A stretch of 64,000 bases of DNA from Phaeacidiphilus oryzae TH49 (GCF_000744815.1 NZ_JQMQ01000004.1:806001-870000), one strand, 5' to 3'; positions 52,342-60,917 are shown, counted from the stretch's first letter. Notes: generated by a model from the letters alone, not told the origin. A program made the numbers and translations.

Positions 52342-52556
52342 GACGTGGTCCGGTCGGCGGCCGCGGCAGCCTGCTTGTCGGCCAGGATCGTGCCCCCGGC
52401 GATGACCTCGCCCGCATCGACCTCGACGAGCCACACGCGCACCGCGGCCTCCGGGGTGCCGGTGGCACGCGCAGCGGCCGCGGACACCTCGTGCAGCAGG
52501 TCTCGCTTCTGGTCCGCGGTGCGGCCCTTGGCCATGGTGATCTGGATGAACGGCAT
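52338..52556 (-). CDS. 4-oxalocrotonate tautomerase-family protein
   Basis: 72 residues starting MPFIQITMAKGRTADQKRDL; Pro after the initiator Met is the catalytic base of this family. VRVWLVEVDAGEVIAGG is the conserved middle, though the usual Arg pair is only partly recognisable. It would ketonise 2-hydroxymuconate or a close analogue. A basic/alanine tail (DKQAAAAADRTTS) makes it slightly longer than usual. ATGA overlap with the hydrolase gene. Confidence 0.87.
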   Translation of the reverse strand: MPFIQITMAKGRTADQKRDLLHEVSAAAARATGTPEAAVRVWLVEVDAGEVIAGGTILADKQAAAAADRTTS

Positions 52557-52583
52557 TGATCGAGTCCTTTCTGAGAGCCCCGG

Positions 52584-53383
52584 TTACCGGGCGCGCACGC
52601 TGACGCTGCCCAGACGGGCGAAGTCGGCACTGATGCAGTCGCCGGACCGCAGCGGCACCGCGGCGGTCAGACCTCCCGACAGCACCAGCCATCCGGGCTT
52701 GAGTGAGCCCCCGCGCCGGCCGGCCGCATTGGCCATCCACGCCACGGCCTGAGCGGGATCGCCGCAGACCGCGGCGCCGGCCGCGGTGGCCACCTGCTTG
52801 CCGTTGACCTCCAGGACACAGCCCAGCAGGGAGAGGTCCTTGGGAGGATCGACGAACTCATTGCCGAGGACGAACAGCGCGGAGGAGGCGTTGTCGGCGA
52901 CCGCGTCCTGGAGGGTGAACTTGAACGCCTGGTAGCGGCTGTCGATGATCTCCAGGCCGGCGCAGACCGAAGAGGTCGCGTCCAGGACGTCACCAGCGGT
53001 GATGCCCGGGCCCGCCAGTTCCTCCTTGAGGACGAAGACGATCTCCGGTTCCACCCGGGGTGGATCAGCCCGGACAGGTCCACCGGCGTCGTGGCGTCGT
53101 GCAGCATCCCCGAGGTGACGAACGCGTACAGGGGGTTGTCCACGTTCATGTCGATCTGTTTGGCCCGTGAGGTCAGACCGAGCTTGCCGCCGATGATCCG
53201 CTCGCCGCGGCCCTCCTTGGTCCGCAGCACCTCGCTCTGGACCCGGTAGGCATCCTCGACGCTCAACTCCGCGTCCTGGCTCAGCGGCAGGATGTCGGTT
53301 CGCGCGTCCTCGGCGGCGATCAGGCGTGCGGCCAGGTCCTCGATGTCCACCGCGGTCGTCCCGTCCTGCGGATCGCTGCTCAT
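52584..53383 (-). pseudogene. 2-keto-4-pentenoate hydratase / oxalocrotonate decarboxylase, apparent frameshift
   Basis: About 266 residues if repaired. From ATG 53383: IEDLAARLIAAEDARTDILP, VQSEVLRTKEGRGERIIGGK, LGLTSRAKQIDMNVDNPLYA. At the C run (53057-53060 on the plus strand as GGGG) the frame slips: LIHPG is read where one more base gives LIHPRVEPEIVFVLKEELAG. The second half is normal (CAGLEIIDSRYQAFKFTLQD, AVAWMANAAGRRGGSLKPGW). The family hydrates 2-oxopent-4-enoate or decarboxylates 4-oxalocrotonate. The neighbours overlap it intact, so base-calling error is plausible. Confidence 0.83.
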
Positions 53384-54162
53384 GCGAACACCACTCCCAC
53401 CGAGCCGATCTGTCCGAAGTCCGCGCGTACGTGGTCGCCGGGGGAGACCGGCAGGGCACGGGTGCAGCTGCCGGGAAGCACGACGGCTCCCTCCTCGAGG
53501 GTGACGTCGAACTCGCCCAGCTTGTTGGCCAGCCAGGCAACCGCCGAGACGGGGTTGCCCAGGGCGGCGCCGGTGGCGCCGGTCTCGGCGATCTCGCCGT
53601 TACGGCGCAGCACCACCCCGAGCAGCCGGGGGTCGATGTCGCCGAGGTCGGTGGCCGTACCGCCCAGCACCACGCGGGCCGAGGAGGCGTTGTCCGCGAT
53701 GGAGTCGTAGACGGTGATCTCCCAGTCCTGGATCCGGGAGTCGATGATCTCCAGGCTCGGTGCCACGAACGCGGTGGCTCGCAGCACATCGGCCACGGTC
53801 ACTCCCGGGCCGCTCAGCGGCCGGTCGAGCACGAAGGCGAGTTCGGGCTCCACACGGGGTGCCAGGAGGCTGCCCGCGGGAATCTCGGTGCCTTCGAGGA
53901 GGAACATGTCGTCGAGCAGCACCCCGTAGTCGGGTTCTGAGACCCCGAACTGTTCGCGCATGACGCCGGCCGTCAGGCCCACCTTGTGGCCGCGCGCCTT
54001 GGCGCCGCCGGCGACGCGGTCGGCGATCACCAGGCGCTGCACCGCGTACGCGGCCGGGATGTCCAGACCGTCGTAGGTCTGGGTGAGCGGCTTGATGGGC
54101 CGGCGGTCCCGCTCGGCTTCGGTGAGCCGGCGGGCGGCCTCCTGTAGCTGGTTCTTATGCAT
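53380..54162 (-). CDS. 2-keto-4-pentenoate hydratase / 4-oxalocrotonate decarboxylase-family protein
   Basis: 260 residues of the FAH-related hydratase fold: YDGLDIPAAYAVQRLVIADR, GHKVGLTAGVMREQFGVSEP, APRVEPELAFVLDRPLSGPG, PSLEIIDSRIQDWEITVYDS, IADNASSARVVLGG. Its ATGA overlap with the next paralogue suggests the two act as a pair, one decarboxylating and one hydrating, as DmpH and DmpE do. Which does which cannot be decided from sequence. ATG 54162. Confidence 0.9.
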   Translation of the reverse strand: MHKNQLQEAARRLTEAERDRRPIKPLTQTYDGLDIPAAYAVQRLVIADRVAGGAKARGHKVGLTAGVMREQFGVSEPDYGVLLDDMFLLEGTEIPAGSLLAPRVEPELAFVLDRPLSGPGVTVADVLRATAFVAPSLEIIDSRIQDWEITVYDSIADNASSARVVLGGTATDLGDIDPRLLGVVLRRNGEIAETGATGAALGNPVSAVAWLANKLGEFDVTLEEGAVVLPGSCTRALPVSPGDHVRADFGQIGSVGVVFA

Positions 54163-54271
54163 GCTGGGAGTCTCTCCAGGGCTGTGAGCAGGAACAATGC
54201 AGTCGGTCCACCGGATGGACCGGTGTCGGTGTCGGCATGGCACAGCGGTGCCGCACCGGCGGGGGAGCGGG

Positions 54272-55270
54272 CTAACGGGGCTGGTCGGTGGAGTGTCCGG
54301 GAAAGAGGGAGGCTCCAGGGTCGATCAGCGTCATGGCGTTGTTCACGGCGGTGGCCGCCTCGCCGAAGCCCACGGCGATCAGCCGGACCTTGCCCGGGTA
54401 CTCGGTCACGTCACCGGCGGCGAAGACCCCCGGCAGGTTGGTCGCCATGGTGGTGTCCACCAGGATGTGCCGGTCGCGCAGTTGGACGCCCCACTGGGCA
54501 AGGGGGCCCAGATCGGCGACGAAGCCGAGAGCGGCGACCAGGCTCTGGCACTTGAGCAGGCGTTCGTTGCCCTGCTTGTCGGCGACTCGTACGTGTTCCA
54601 GCCTGTCTCTCCCGCCGGCTTCCACGATCTCGTGGTCGGTCAGCACCTCTATGGACGGCGAGGCGGTCATCCGGGCGACGCTGTGTTCGTGGGCGCGGAA
54701 GCGGGCCCGGCGGTGCACCAGGGTGACCGACCTGGCCACGCCGTCGAGGAGCAGGGCCCAGTCCACCGCGCTGTCCCCGCCGCCCACGATGACGACGTCC
54801 TGGTCGGCGAGGTCTTGCGGGCGCGGCACGAAGTACATCAGGCCGCGGTCCTCGTAGGAGGCGCCGGCCGGCAGCCGGCGCGGGGTGAAGGTACCCACCC
54901 CCGCTGTGAGGATCACGGCGCGGCAGGTGACGCGTTCGCCCGCCGAGGTGGCCAGCGTCAGCGATCCGCCGTCGCCGCGGTGCAGTTCGGTCGCCTGCTG
55001 CCCGAGGAGATAGACGGGCTCGAACGGCGCGGCCTGACGCGTCAGGCCGTCGATGAGGTCCCGACCGCGCACCGAGGGGAAGCCCGCGACGTCGTAGATG
55101 GGCTTCTCCGGGTACATCGCCATGACCTGCCCGCCCGGCTGGGGGAGCGAATCGACCACGGCCACGCGCAGTCCGCGAAATCCTCCGTAGTAGGCGGCGA
55201 ACAGCCCGGCGGGTCCCGCACCGACGATGACGAGATCGACCTCGCGGTCCCGGGCGGAAGGGTCAGCCAT
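54272..55270 (-). CDS. Thioredoxin reductase-like ferredoxin-NADP reductase
   Basis: 332 residues with two dinucleotide domains: FAD-binding VDLVIVGAGPAGLFAAYYGG, NADPH-binding VVIVGGGDSAVDWALLL, closing GVFAAGDVTEYPGKVRLIAV. No CxxC redox pair is present, so it is the type 2 ferredoxin-NADP(+) reductase rather than thioredoxin reductase. It is the likely electron source for the Rieske oxygenase through the 7Fe ferredoxin at 60159. ATG 55270 has AGGAG six bases upstream. Confidence 0.88.
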   Translation of the reverse strand: MADPSARDREVDLVIVGAGPAGLFAAYYGGFRGLRVAVVDSLPQPGGQVMAMYPEKPIYDVAGFPSVRGRDLIDGLTRQAAPFEPVYLLGQQATELHRGDGGSLTLATSAGERVTCRAVILTAGVGTFTPRRLPAGASYEDRGLMYFVPRPQDLADQDVVIVGGGDSAVDWALLLDGVARSVTLVHRRARFRAHEHSVARMTASPSIEVLTDHEIVEAGGRDRLEHVRVADKQGNERLLKCQSLVAALGFVADLGPLAQWGVQLRDRHILVDTTMATNLPGVFAAGDVTEYPGKVRLIAVGFGEAATAVNNAMTLIDPGASLFPGHSTDQPR

Positions 55271-55425
55271 CACGCACTCCTAGCTTCGTTGCTGTCACGT
55301 CAGAGTTCCGAGCGGATGCCCACCGGGACAACGCGGTCGATCCATTGGGTGGGCCGTTGCCGCGCGTCGCCATGGGAGACGCTCCGCGGCCGCCGGCGGG
55401 GAAGGGCGCAGCCGCGCCGTGGTTC

Positions 55426-56880
55426 TCAGTGGAAGATGGACTTCGGCTCCTGGTACCAGGCCATGGCCTGCGGGCCGAGCTCCCGGCCGATGCCGCTGTG
55501 CTTCACCCCGCCGAACGGCGCTCCCGGATCGGGGAGGTAGCCGTTGATGCCGACGGAGCCCGTGCGGATACGCCGGGCAATGGTGTGCGCGCGGTCGGGG
55601 TCGGCGCTCCAGACCGTGCCGGCCAGACCGTAGGGGGAGTCGTTGGCGATGCGGACAGCCTCGTCCTCATCGTCGTAGGGGATGACGCACAGCACCGGTC
55701 CGAAGATCTCCTCCCGGGCCACCCGGCTGCGGTTGTCGACATCGGCGAAGACCGTCGGTTCGACGAACCAGCCCTTGTCCAGCCCCGGCGGGCGGCCGCC
55801 ACCGGCGACGAGACGGGCCCCCTCGGCCTTGGCCTGTTCGATGCAGCTCTCCACCCGATCCCGCTGGGCCCGGCTGATCACGGGCCCCACCTGGGTATCG
55901 GCCGCCAGCGCGTGGCCGATGCGCAGCGAGGAGGCAAGGTCGGCGAAGACCCCCACGACCTGGTCGTACCGGGACCGGGGGGCCAGGATGCGCGTGCTGA
56001 GGAAACAGGTCTGGCCGTTGTTCAGGAAGGTGGCCTGGAACAGTCGCTCGCCCATGGTGGCCAGGTCCAGGTCGGCGTCGTCGAGGACGATCGCGGCGGA
56101 CTTCCCGCCCAGTTCGAGCGTGAGCGGGCGGAGCAGCGGTGCGCAGATCCCGGCGATGCGCCGGCCCACGGTGGTGGAACCGGTGAAGGCGACGGCGTCG
56201 ATTCCGGGATGGCCCACCAGGTAGGCGGCGGTGTCCGCGGATGTCGGGAGGAGGTTGAGGACTCCGGGCGGCAACCCGGCCTCCGCGGCGGCGTCCATCA
56301 GGTGGAAGGCGTCAAGGAGAGTGCTGGGCGAGGGCTTGAGGATCACGCTGCAGCCCGCCGCCAGCGCGGGAGCGTACTTGGTGGCGGCGAGGCTTTGCGG
56401 GAAGTTCGACGGCGGTATCGCCGCCACCACACCGACGGGTTCCCTCCGCACCGTCGTGGTGCCGGCGACCAGATGGGGGCGGGTCTCCTCCGTCGGCGTG
56501 GTGCGGGCCAGCTCCGCGTAGTACCGGACGATCGCGCCGGTCAGCCCCGACTCGATCTGGCGGGAGACGCTGATGGGCATTCCGTTTTGGGATGAGACGG
56601 CACTGGCGATGTGCTCGCTGCGGCGCTGCAACGCGTCGGCGAGCCGGTCCAGGGCGTCGCCCCGTTGCCGCGGCTCCCAATGAGCCCAGCCGTCGGGTGC
56701 GTCGAAGGCTCCGCGCGCGGCTCGGACGGCGGCGTCCACATCTGCCGGGGCAGCCAGCGCGACGGTGCCCAGGCTCTCCTCCGTACTGGGGCACACCAGG
56801 GTGGTCTGCTCCGGCTGACGGTTATTCAGGGGCGCTGCCCAGCGCCCGTCGAGGTATAGCGACTCCGTTGTCTCCACCAC
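55426..56880 (-). CDS. Aldehyde dehydrogenase, muconate-semialdehyde type candidate
   Basis: 484 residues: SLYLDGRWAAPLNNRQPEQT, VGVVAAIPPSNFPQSLAATK, VAFTGSTTVGRRIAGI, LTLELGGKSAAIVLDDADLD and the nucleophile in NNGQTCFLSTRILAP. A standard-length NAD-dependent ALDH, at the head of the operon that carries tautomerase, decarboxylase and hydratase genes. It is therefore the best candidate to oxidise the ring-cleavage semialdehyde to the dicarboxylate. GTG 56880 follows GGAGAA. Confidence 0.9.
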   Translation of the reverse strand: MVETTESLYLDGRWAAPLNNRQPEQTTLVCPSTEESLGTVALAAPADVDAAVRAARGAFDAPDGWAHWEPRQRGDALDRLADALQRRSEHIASAVSSQNGMPISVSRQIESGLTGAIVRYYAELARTTPTEETRPHLVAGTTTVRREPVGVVAAIPPSNFPQSLAATKYAPALAAGCSVILKPSPSTLLDAFHLMDAAAEAGLPPGVLNLLPTSADTAAYLVGHPGIDAVAFTGSTTVGRRIAGICAPLLRPLTLELGGKSAAIVLDDADLDLATMGERLFQATFLNNGQTCFLSTRILAPRSRYDQVVGVFADLASSLRIGHALAADTQVGPVISRAQRDRVESCIEQAKAEGARLVAGGGRPPGLDKGWFVEPTVFADVDNRSRVAREEIFGPVLCVIPYDDEDEAVRIANDSPYGLAGTVWSADPDRAHTIARRIRTGSVGINGYLPDPGAPFGGVKHSGIGRELGPQAMAWYQEPKSIFH

Positions 56881-57260
56881 AGGGTCTTCTCCTGAGAACG
56901 GCGGGCGCGGCATTGCACCCGCGTGGTCGGCGGCGGCGTCCCGTGCTGCCGGCCGGGGATACGTGCGGTGATCGGTGCGGTGATCGGTGCGGCGGGGCCG
57001 GGGATCCAGGTGCCGGAGCACGGCGAGCAGATCCGATCGGCGCTCCCTGGATGTCCCACAGCGCGGCCCCCGAAGTCCGATGCACGCGAGATGCGTTGCG
57101 AACCCGTGCTGATCCTCCGCGCTGCGTTGCCTCACCTTCCGGGAGCGGGCGAGTCGGAACAAGGTCATCGGTTCACTGCCTGGACCGCCGGCCTTCCCGA
57201 CGGTCCCTTGGGTGCGCAGGCTGGGCATGCCATCCCTGGAAGGGCGAGTGAAGAGAGTCA
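56881..57260. other. Divergent control region with 12-bp tandem repeat
   Basis: About 380 bp between the divergent ALDH and hydratase genes. GTGCGGTGATCG is repeated twice with a third half copy at 56963-56992. No gene is recognised. The region must contain both promoters and is the natural binding place for the IclR regulator. Confidence 0.5.
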
Positions 57261-58139
57261 GTGAACGCCATGGCTTCTGCAAGACGTACAACCCCCGCGG
57301 CGCCCGCTGTCCCGGCCGCCGGCGCGGCACGAGAGGACAGTTGGGCCGAGGAACGGGCGGCGCGGCTCGTGGCGGCCCGTCGCAGGCGGGTGTTGCTGGA
57401 TCCGATCTCCGACAGGGAGCCGCTCGACCTGCGTGACGCCTACCGGATCCAGCGGAAGGTGAACGAGAGTCGCCTGCGCGAGGGCGAGAAGCCCGCCGGG
57501 TTCAAGCTCGGATACACCTCCAAGCCGATGCGGGAGCAGATGGGCGTCGCTGCGCCCAACTACGGTCCCCTCACCGACCGGATGCTGGTGCCCAACGACA
57601 GCGCCACGGACCCTGCTCTGCTGCAGCCCCGTGTCGAGCCGGAAGTCGGGCTCGTCCTGGGCCTGCCGCTGGCCGGCCGGATCACCCGCCCTGACGCGTT
57701 GAACGCGGTGAAGCATGCGGTGGCCTGCCTTGAGGTGGTCGACTCCCTATGGGCCGGCTACCGGTTCACCGCCGAGGACAACACCGCGGACGGCTCGTCG
57801 GCGGCGCAAGTCGTCGTCGGCCCGCGTCTGCCGGCCTTGCGGCACGGCTTGGTGAACACCGGCGTCGTCCTCCACCGCAACGGGGTGATGGTGGCGACCT
57901 CGGCGGCCGCAGCCGCCTCCGGAAACCCGATCGACTCGCTGGTATGGCTCGTCCACCGACTTCACCAGGAAGGTGCCGGGTTGGAGGCGGGGATGCTGGT
58001 GATCACCGGTGGGCTGACCTCGGCCGTGGAACTGGCCCCGGGCGACGTGGTGGAGGCGGAGTTCCCGTCCGGGTGCAGGGTGGGCGTCCGGCGACTGCCT
58101 CATACCCGCAACGCCACACGCGGCGATGTCCGGGGCTGA
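57261..58139 (+). CDS. Third 2-keto-4-pentenoate hydratase-family protein
   Basis: 292 residues: LDLRDAYRIQRKVNESRLRE, GFKLGYTSKPMREQMGVAAP, QPRVEPEVGLVLGLPLAGRI, AVACLEVVDSLWAGYRFTAE, DNTADGSSAAQVVVG. It departs from the minus-strand pair in both the N-terminal Ala/Pro-rich extension and active-site surroundings, so it may act on another intermediate. It is the only plus-strand gene of the cluster. The start is GTG 57261 or ATG 57270. Confidence 0.88.
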   Translation: MNAMASARRTTPAAPAVPAAGAAREDSWAEERAARLVAARRRRVLLDPISDREPLDLRDAYRIQRKVNESRLREGEKPAGFKLGYTSKPMREQMGVAAPNYGPLTDRMLVPNDSATDPALLQPRVEPEVGLVLGLPLAGRITRPDALNAVKHAVACLEVVDSLWAGYRFTAEDNTADGSSAAQVVVGPRLPALRHGLVNTGVVLHRNGVMVATSAAAAASGNPIDSLVWLVHRLHQEGAGLEAGMLVITGGLTSAVELAPGDVVEAEFPSGCRVGVRRLPHTRNATRGDVRG

Positions 58140-58219
58140 GCGCTCGTCGCGTGGCCGGCCTGCCGGCGGTGCACGCCACGCCCGGCCTGGACGGAAGTCG
58201 CCCGGCCGGGCCGGCGCGG

Positions 58220-59050
58220 CTACTCGCCGTCGGCGCAAGGTCGTTGGAGTTCCTCCGCGCGCCGCTGGTGGCGGCGGGGCAGCGCCTGAAGAGTGGCGTG
58301 GGCGTTGACCACACGGGCCAGGGCGACGGCGGCTTCACGTACCGCGGTCGCCAGCCGCGGAAGCCCCATGCGGTACGAGGGGCCGGTGATCGACAGAGCA
58401 ACGATCGGCAGCCCCTCCGAGTTGAGCACCGGCGCGGCGACGCAGGACACCTCCCGATGGCCCTCCTCGCGGTCGAAGGCGACGCCGCTGTCACGCACGA
58501 GCCGGAGCTCCTCGCGAAAGAGCGCGGGATCGGTGATGGTACGCGGGGTGCGCTTGGGCAGTCCGGCGGCCAGGATCCGATCCAGGACGGCGTCGGAGCT
58601 GAAGGCGATGATGGCTTTCCCGAGCGCGCTGCAATGGGCGGGGTACCGCTCGCCGACGCCCGAAGGAGCCTGGTAGCTGCGGTGCCCGGTGATCTTCTCC
58701 AGATACACGATCTCCGCGCCGTCCAGCACGGCCAGCTGCACGATCTCGTGACTGATCTCGTAGAGGTCTTCCATATAGGGCAGCGCCAGGTTCCGCAGCA
58801 GCCGGGAGACTTGAACGCTGTGCCCGAGCTCGAAGGTGCGAAAACCCAGGCGGTAGCCGTAGGCGCCGCGGTCCAGCATCCTGCGCTCGACGAGTTCGGT
58901 GGCCACTCGGTGCACCGTCGCCTTCTTGATGCCCGTTCGTCGTGCGAGCTCGCTCAGTCCCACCTCACCGGGCTCCGCGGCCACCGCGTCCAAGATGGCC
59001 ATGACACGTCCGATGACGGACCGATCTTCTTCCTGGTCGCTGACTCGCAT
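58220..59050 (-). CDS. IclR-family transcriptional regulator
   Basis: 276 residues. N-terminal winged helix (AILDAVAAEPGEVGLSELAR, RTGIKKATVHRVATELVERR) and GAF-like effector domain (LALPYMEDLYEISHEIVQLA, ERYPAHCSALGKAIIAFSSD, EGHREVSCVAAPVLNSEGLP). IclR proteins such as PcaR and PobR govern aromatic acid catabolism. Its place between the hydratase gene and the decarboxylase/ferredoxin operon makes it the cluster's likely regulator. ATG 59050. Confidence 0.92.
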   Translation of the reverse strand: MRVSDQEEDRSVIGRVMAILDAVAAEPGEVGLSELARRTGIKKATVHRVATELVERRMLDRGAYGYRLGFRTFELGHSVQVSRLLRNLALPYMEDLYEISHEIVQLAVLDGAEIVYLEKITGHRSYQAPSGVGERYPAHCSALGKAIIAFSSDAVLDRILAAGLPKRTPRTITDPALFREELRLVRDSGVAFDREEGHREVSCVAAPVLNSEGLPIVALSITGPSYRMGLPRLATAVREAAVALARVVNAHATLQALPRRHQRRAEELQRPCADGE

Positions 59051-59193
59051 GGACGCCTCTCTTTCGGGCCGCGCAAGGTGCTGGACCTCTCCGACCCCCG
59101 CTCAGCCGGAAACGGTCGGGGCTGCCGAACGGTGTCTTTCGAGGATAAGCAGGAGCGGTGGCGCAGGGCGATAGGGTCTGTCCGGCGTTGCGA

Positions 59194-60162
59194 TCACAGG
59201 CCGAGCAGGCGTGCGGCGTTGCCCCACCGGATTGATTCGATCGTGGCGGATCCCAGATGGGGGAAGGAATCAAGAAGCGTCACTGGATCATGGTTCATGA
59301 ACGGCTTGTCGGAGCCGACGACGACCCGGCCGGCGCCCACGGTGTCCAGCAGCAGGCCCAGCAGAGGGGCGGAGAACACGAGGATGTCGTAAAAGATCTT
59401 CCGCGCGTAATCGGCCGGATCGCGCGGCATCCGGGCCCGGGCCCGCTCGTAGTTCTCCGCGATGAACTGCAGCCGGGGCAACAGACTGACAAGCGAGCCG
59501 CCGCCGTGTGACGCCAGGATCCTCAGATCGCTGAAGCGTTCCAGCACCCCTTCGGCTATGAGGCCACCGACAGCCTGACCGATCTCGTTGGGGAAGGTCA
59601 CACCGTTCCCGGCCATCGGATCGGTGAACGTACCGATCCCCGGCGGATGGAAGGCGTGGACGAAAACCACCAGCCCCAGGCGGGCCGCTTCATCGAAGAA
59701 CTCGACGTACCGCTTGTCGTGGAGGGGGACCCCCGCGATGTTGCTGCCGATTTCCACACCGGGCAGCCCCAGGGCGGCGATCTGCGACAGCTGACCGCAG
59801 GCGACCTCAGGGTCCTGCATCGCGGCGATGCCGAAGCCCCGGAAGGCGTGCCGGAACTCGTTCACCCCTGCGGCGATCCACTCGTTCACCGACGTGCAGT
59901 ACTCGGCTGCCGCCTCCGGCCTGCCCCAGTAGGAGAAGAGTTCCGGCATGGGGGAGAGCACCTGGACGTGATCCGGCGCCAGCTGCCCGGCGCGATGCTC
60001 CAGGTCGTAGGCCGTGCGGGGCACCGTGCGAAAGACCCGTCCGGCGATCAGCACGTCCGCCGAACCTTCGTCCCGCTCGACCACCACGGGCCAGCGTCCG
60101 TCATGGTCCGGCGCCGTCAGACCTGACGGCACGATGTGGGTGTGGGTGTCGATGGTCCTCAT
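59194..60162 (-). CDS. ACMSD-like amidohydrolase, probable carboxymuconate-semialdehyde decarboxylase
   Basis: 322 residues. The decarboxylase-type amidohydrolase barrel has HxH in TIDTHTHIVPSG, the substrate segment VQVLSPMPELFSYWGRPEAA, His in VVFVHAFHPPG and ILASHGGGSL, and catalytic Asp in VVVGSDKPFMNHDPV. ACMSD relatives remove a carboxyl group without redox change from ring-cleavage semialdehydes or aromatic acids. In this cluster it would decarboxylate the extradiol product, like PraH. ATG 60162 overlaps the ferredoxin stop (ATGA). Confidence 0.85.
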   Translation of the reverse strand: MRTIDTHTHIVPSGLTAPDHDGRWPVVVERDEGSADVLIAGRVFRTVPRTAYDLEHRAGQLAPDHVQVLSPMPELFSYWGRPEAAAEYCTSVNEWIAAGVNEFRHAFRGFGIAAMQDPEVACGQLSQIAALGLPGVEIGSNIAGVPLHDKRYVEFFDEAARLGLVVFVHAFHPPGIGTFTDPMAGNGVTFPNEIGQAVGGLIAEGVLERFSDLRILASHGGGSLVSLLPRLQFIAENYERARARMPRDPADYARKIFYDILVFSAPLLGLLLDTVGAGRVVVGSDKPFMNHDPVTLLDSFPHLGSATIESIRWGNAARLLGL

Positions 60163-60497
60163 GCGCGGCTCTCCAGGGCAGCGACCTTGGCGGTGTCGAC
60201 GCCGAGGGCGCCGGTACGGCGCGAGCCCCCCGGATTGCCGAGCGCCTCGGCACGGCCCGGCAGGGGCTCCGCGAAGAACGCCGCGTTGTCGGCCACCCAC
60301 TCGGCGCCGGGCGTGCCGCGCAGAGTGGACGAGATCGCCTCCACCGGGCAGACCGTCTCGCAGGCACCGCAGTCGATGCATTCACTGGGATTGATATAGA
60401 GCTTCCGCTCTCCCTCGTAAATGCAGTCCACGGGACACTCCTCGGTGCAGGACTTGTCCATCTCGTCTACACAGGCCTCGCCGATGTAGAAAGGCAT
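60159..60497 (-). CDS. Seven-iron ferredoxin
   Basis: 112 residues. The [3Fe-4S] ligands are Cys9, Cys17 and Cys50 and the [4Fe-4S] ligands Cys21, Cys40, Cys43 and Cys46, following the usual pattern (SCTEECPVDCIYEGERK and ECIDCGACETVCPVEAI). The family's C-terminal extension is present. It resembles housekeeping FdxA, but coupling to the decarboxylase gene suggests a dedicated role carrying electrons from the reductase at 54272 to the Rieske oxygenase. ATG 60497 has GAGGAGA upstream, next to TCGAATTTCGA, a small palindrome. Confidence 0.93.
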   Translation of the reverse strand: MPFYIGEACVDEMDKSCTEECPVDCIYEGERKLYINPSECIDCGACETVCPVEAISSTLRGTPGAEWVADNAAFFAEPLPGRAEALGNPGGSRRTGALGVDTAKVAALESRA

Positions 60498-60508
60498 GAT
60501 ATTTCTCC

Positions 60509-60519
60509 TCGAATTTCGA
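60509..60519. promoter_or_regulatory. Small palindrome TCGAATTTCGA upstream of the ferredoxin gene
   Basis: Perfect 5+1+5 palindrome immediately upstream of the GAGGAGA ribosome site. IclR operators are often short AT-rich palindromes of this kind, but no second copy was found at the other cluster promoters. Confidence 0.3.
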
Positions 60520-60917
60520 AGTCCGCCAGGACGGAAAGCCCGCCGTATGCGCGAGAACCCGTCCGCAGTACAGCTCGGCCGATGCGCGCTTCGAGCTAGT
60601 TCCGGGCGGCGGCAGGCGAGAGAGGAAAGTCATGTCGTACGGATAGCGGCTCCATCGCCTACTCCTTCGTCGGCTCAGATCAACGCCCACTTTCGGCGAG
60701 ACCGCCATGGTCAGCAATCACATCGGTCCATTCACCTGTCCGCGCCGTGCCGAGCCGAGCCGTGCCGAGCCGCGCCGCGCATCGCGTGCCGCGTCCCTCT
60801 GCTGTCGGACGACCTGGCCCGCCCGTCGGTCTGGCTGACCTCGCCCGGCCAACCCGGGAACAGCCCGAGGTCCGCGCCGGTACCGGCGGCGCTGCGCATC
60901 AGGCGGGGCAGCGCGGG
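60520..60917. other. Gene-free stretch with a 13-bp direct repeat
   Basis: About 400 bp upstream of the ferredoxin operon. GCCGTGCCGAGCC occurs at 60744 and 60759. No recognisable protein frame or RNA gene. The ferredoxin promoter should lie at its left end. Confidence 0.5.

Noticed and set aside
56881-57330. N-terminal extension of the ALDH to 634 residues
   Set aside because: The extra codons are low complexity, include translation of the 12-bp tandem repeat, and overlap the divergent hydratase start. GTG 56880 has a proper ribosome site.
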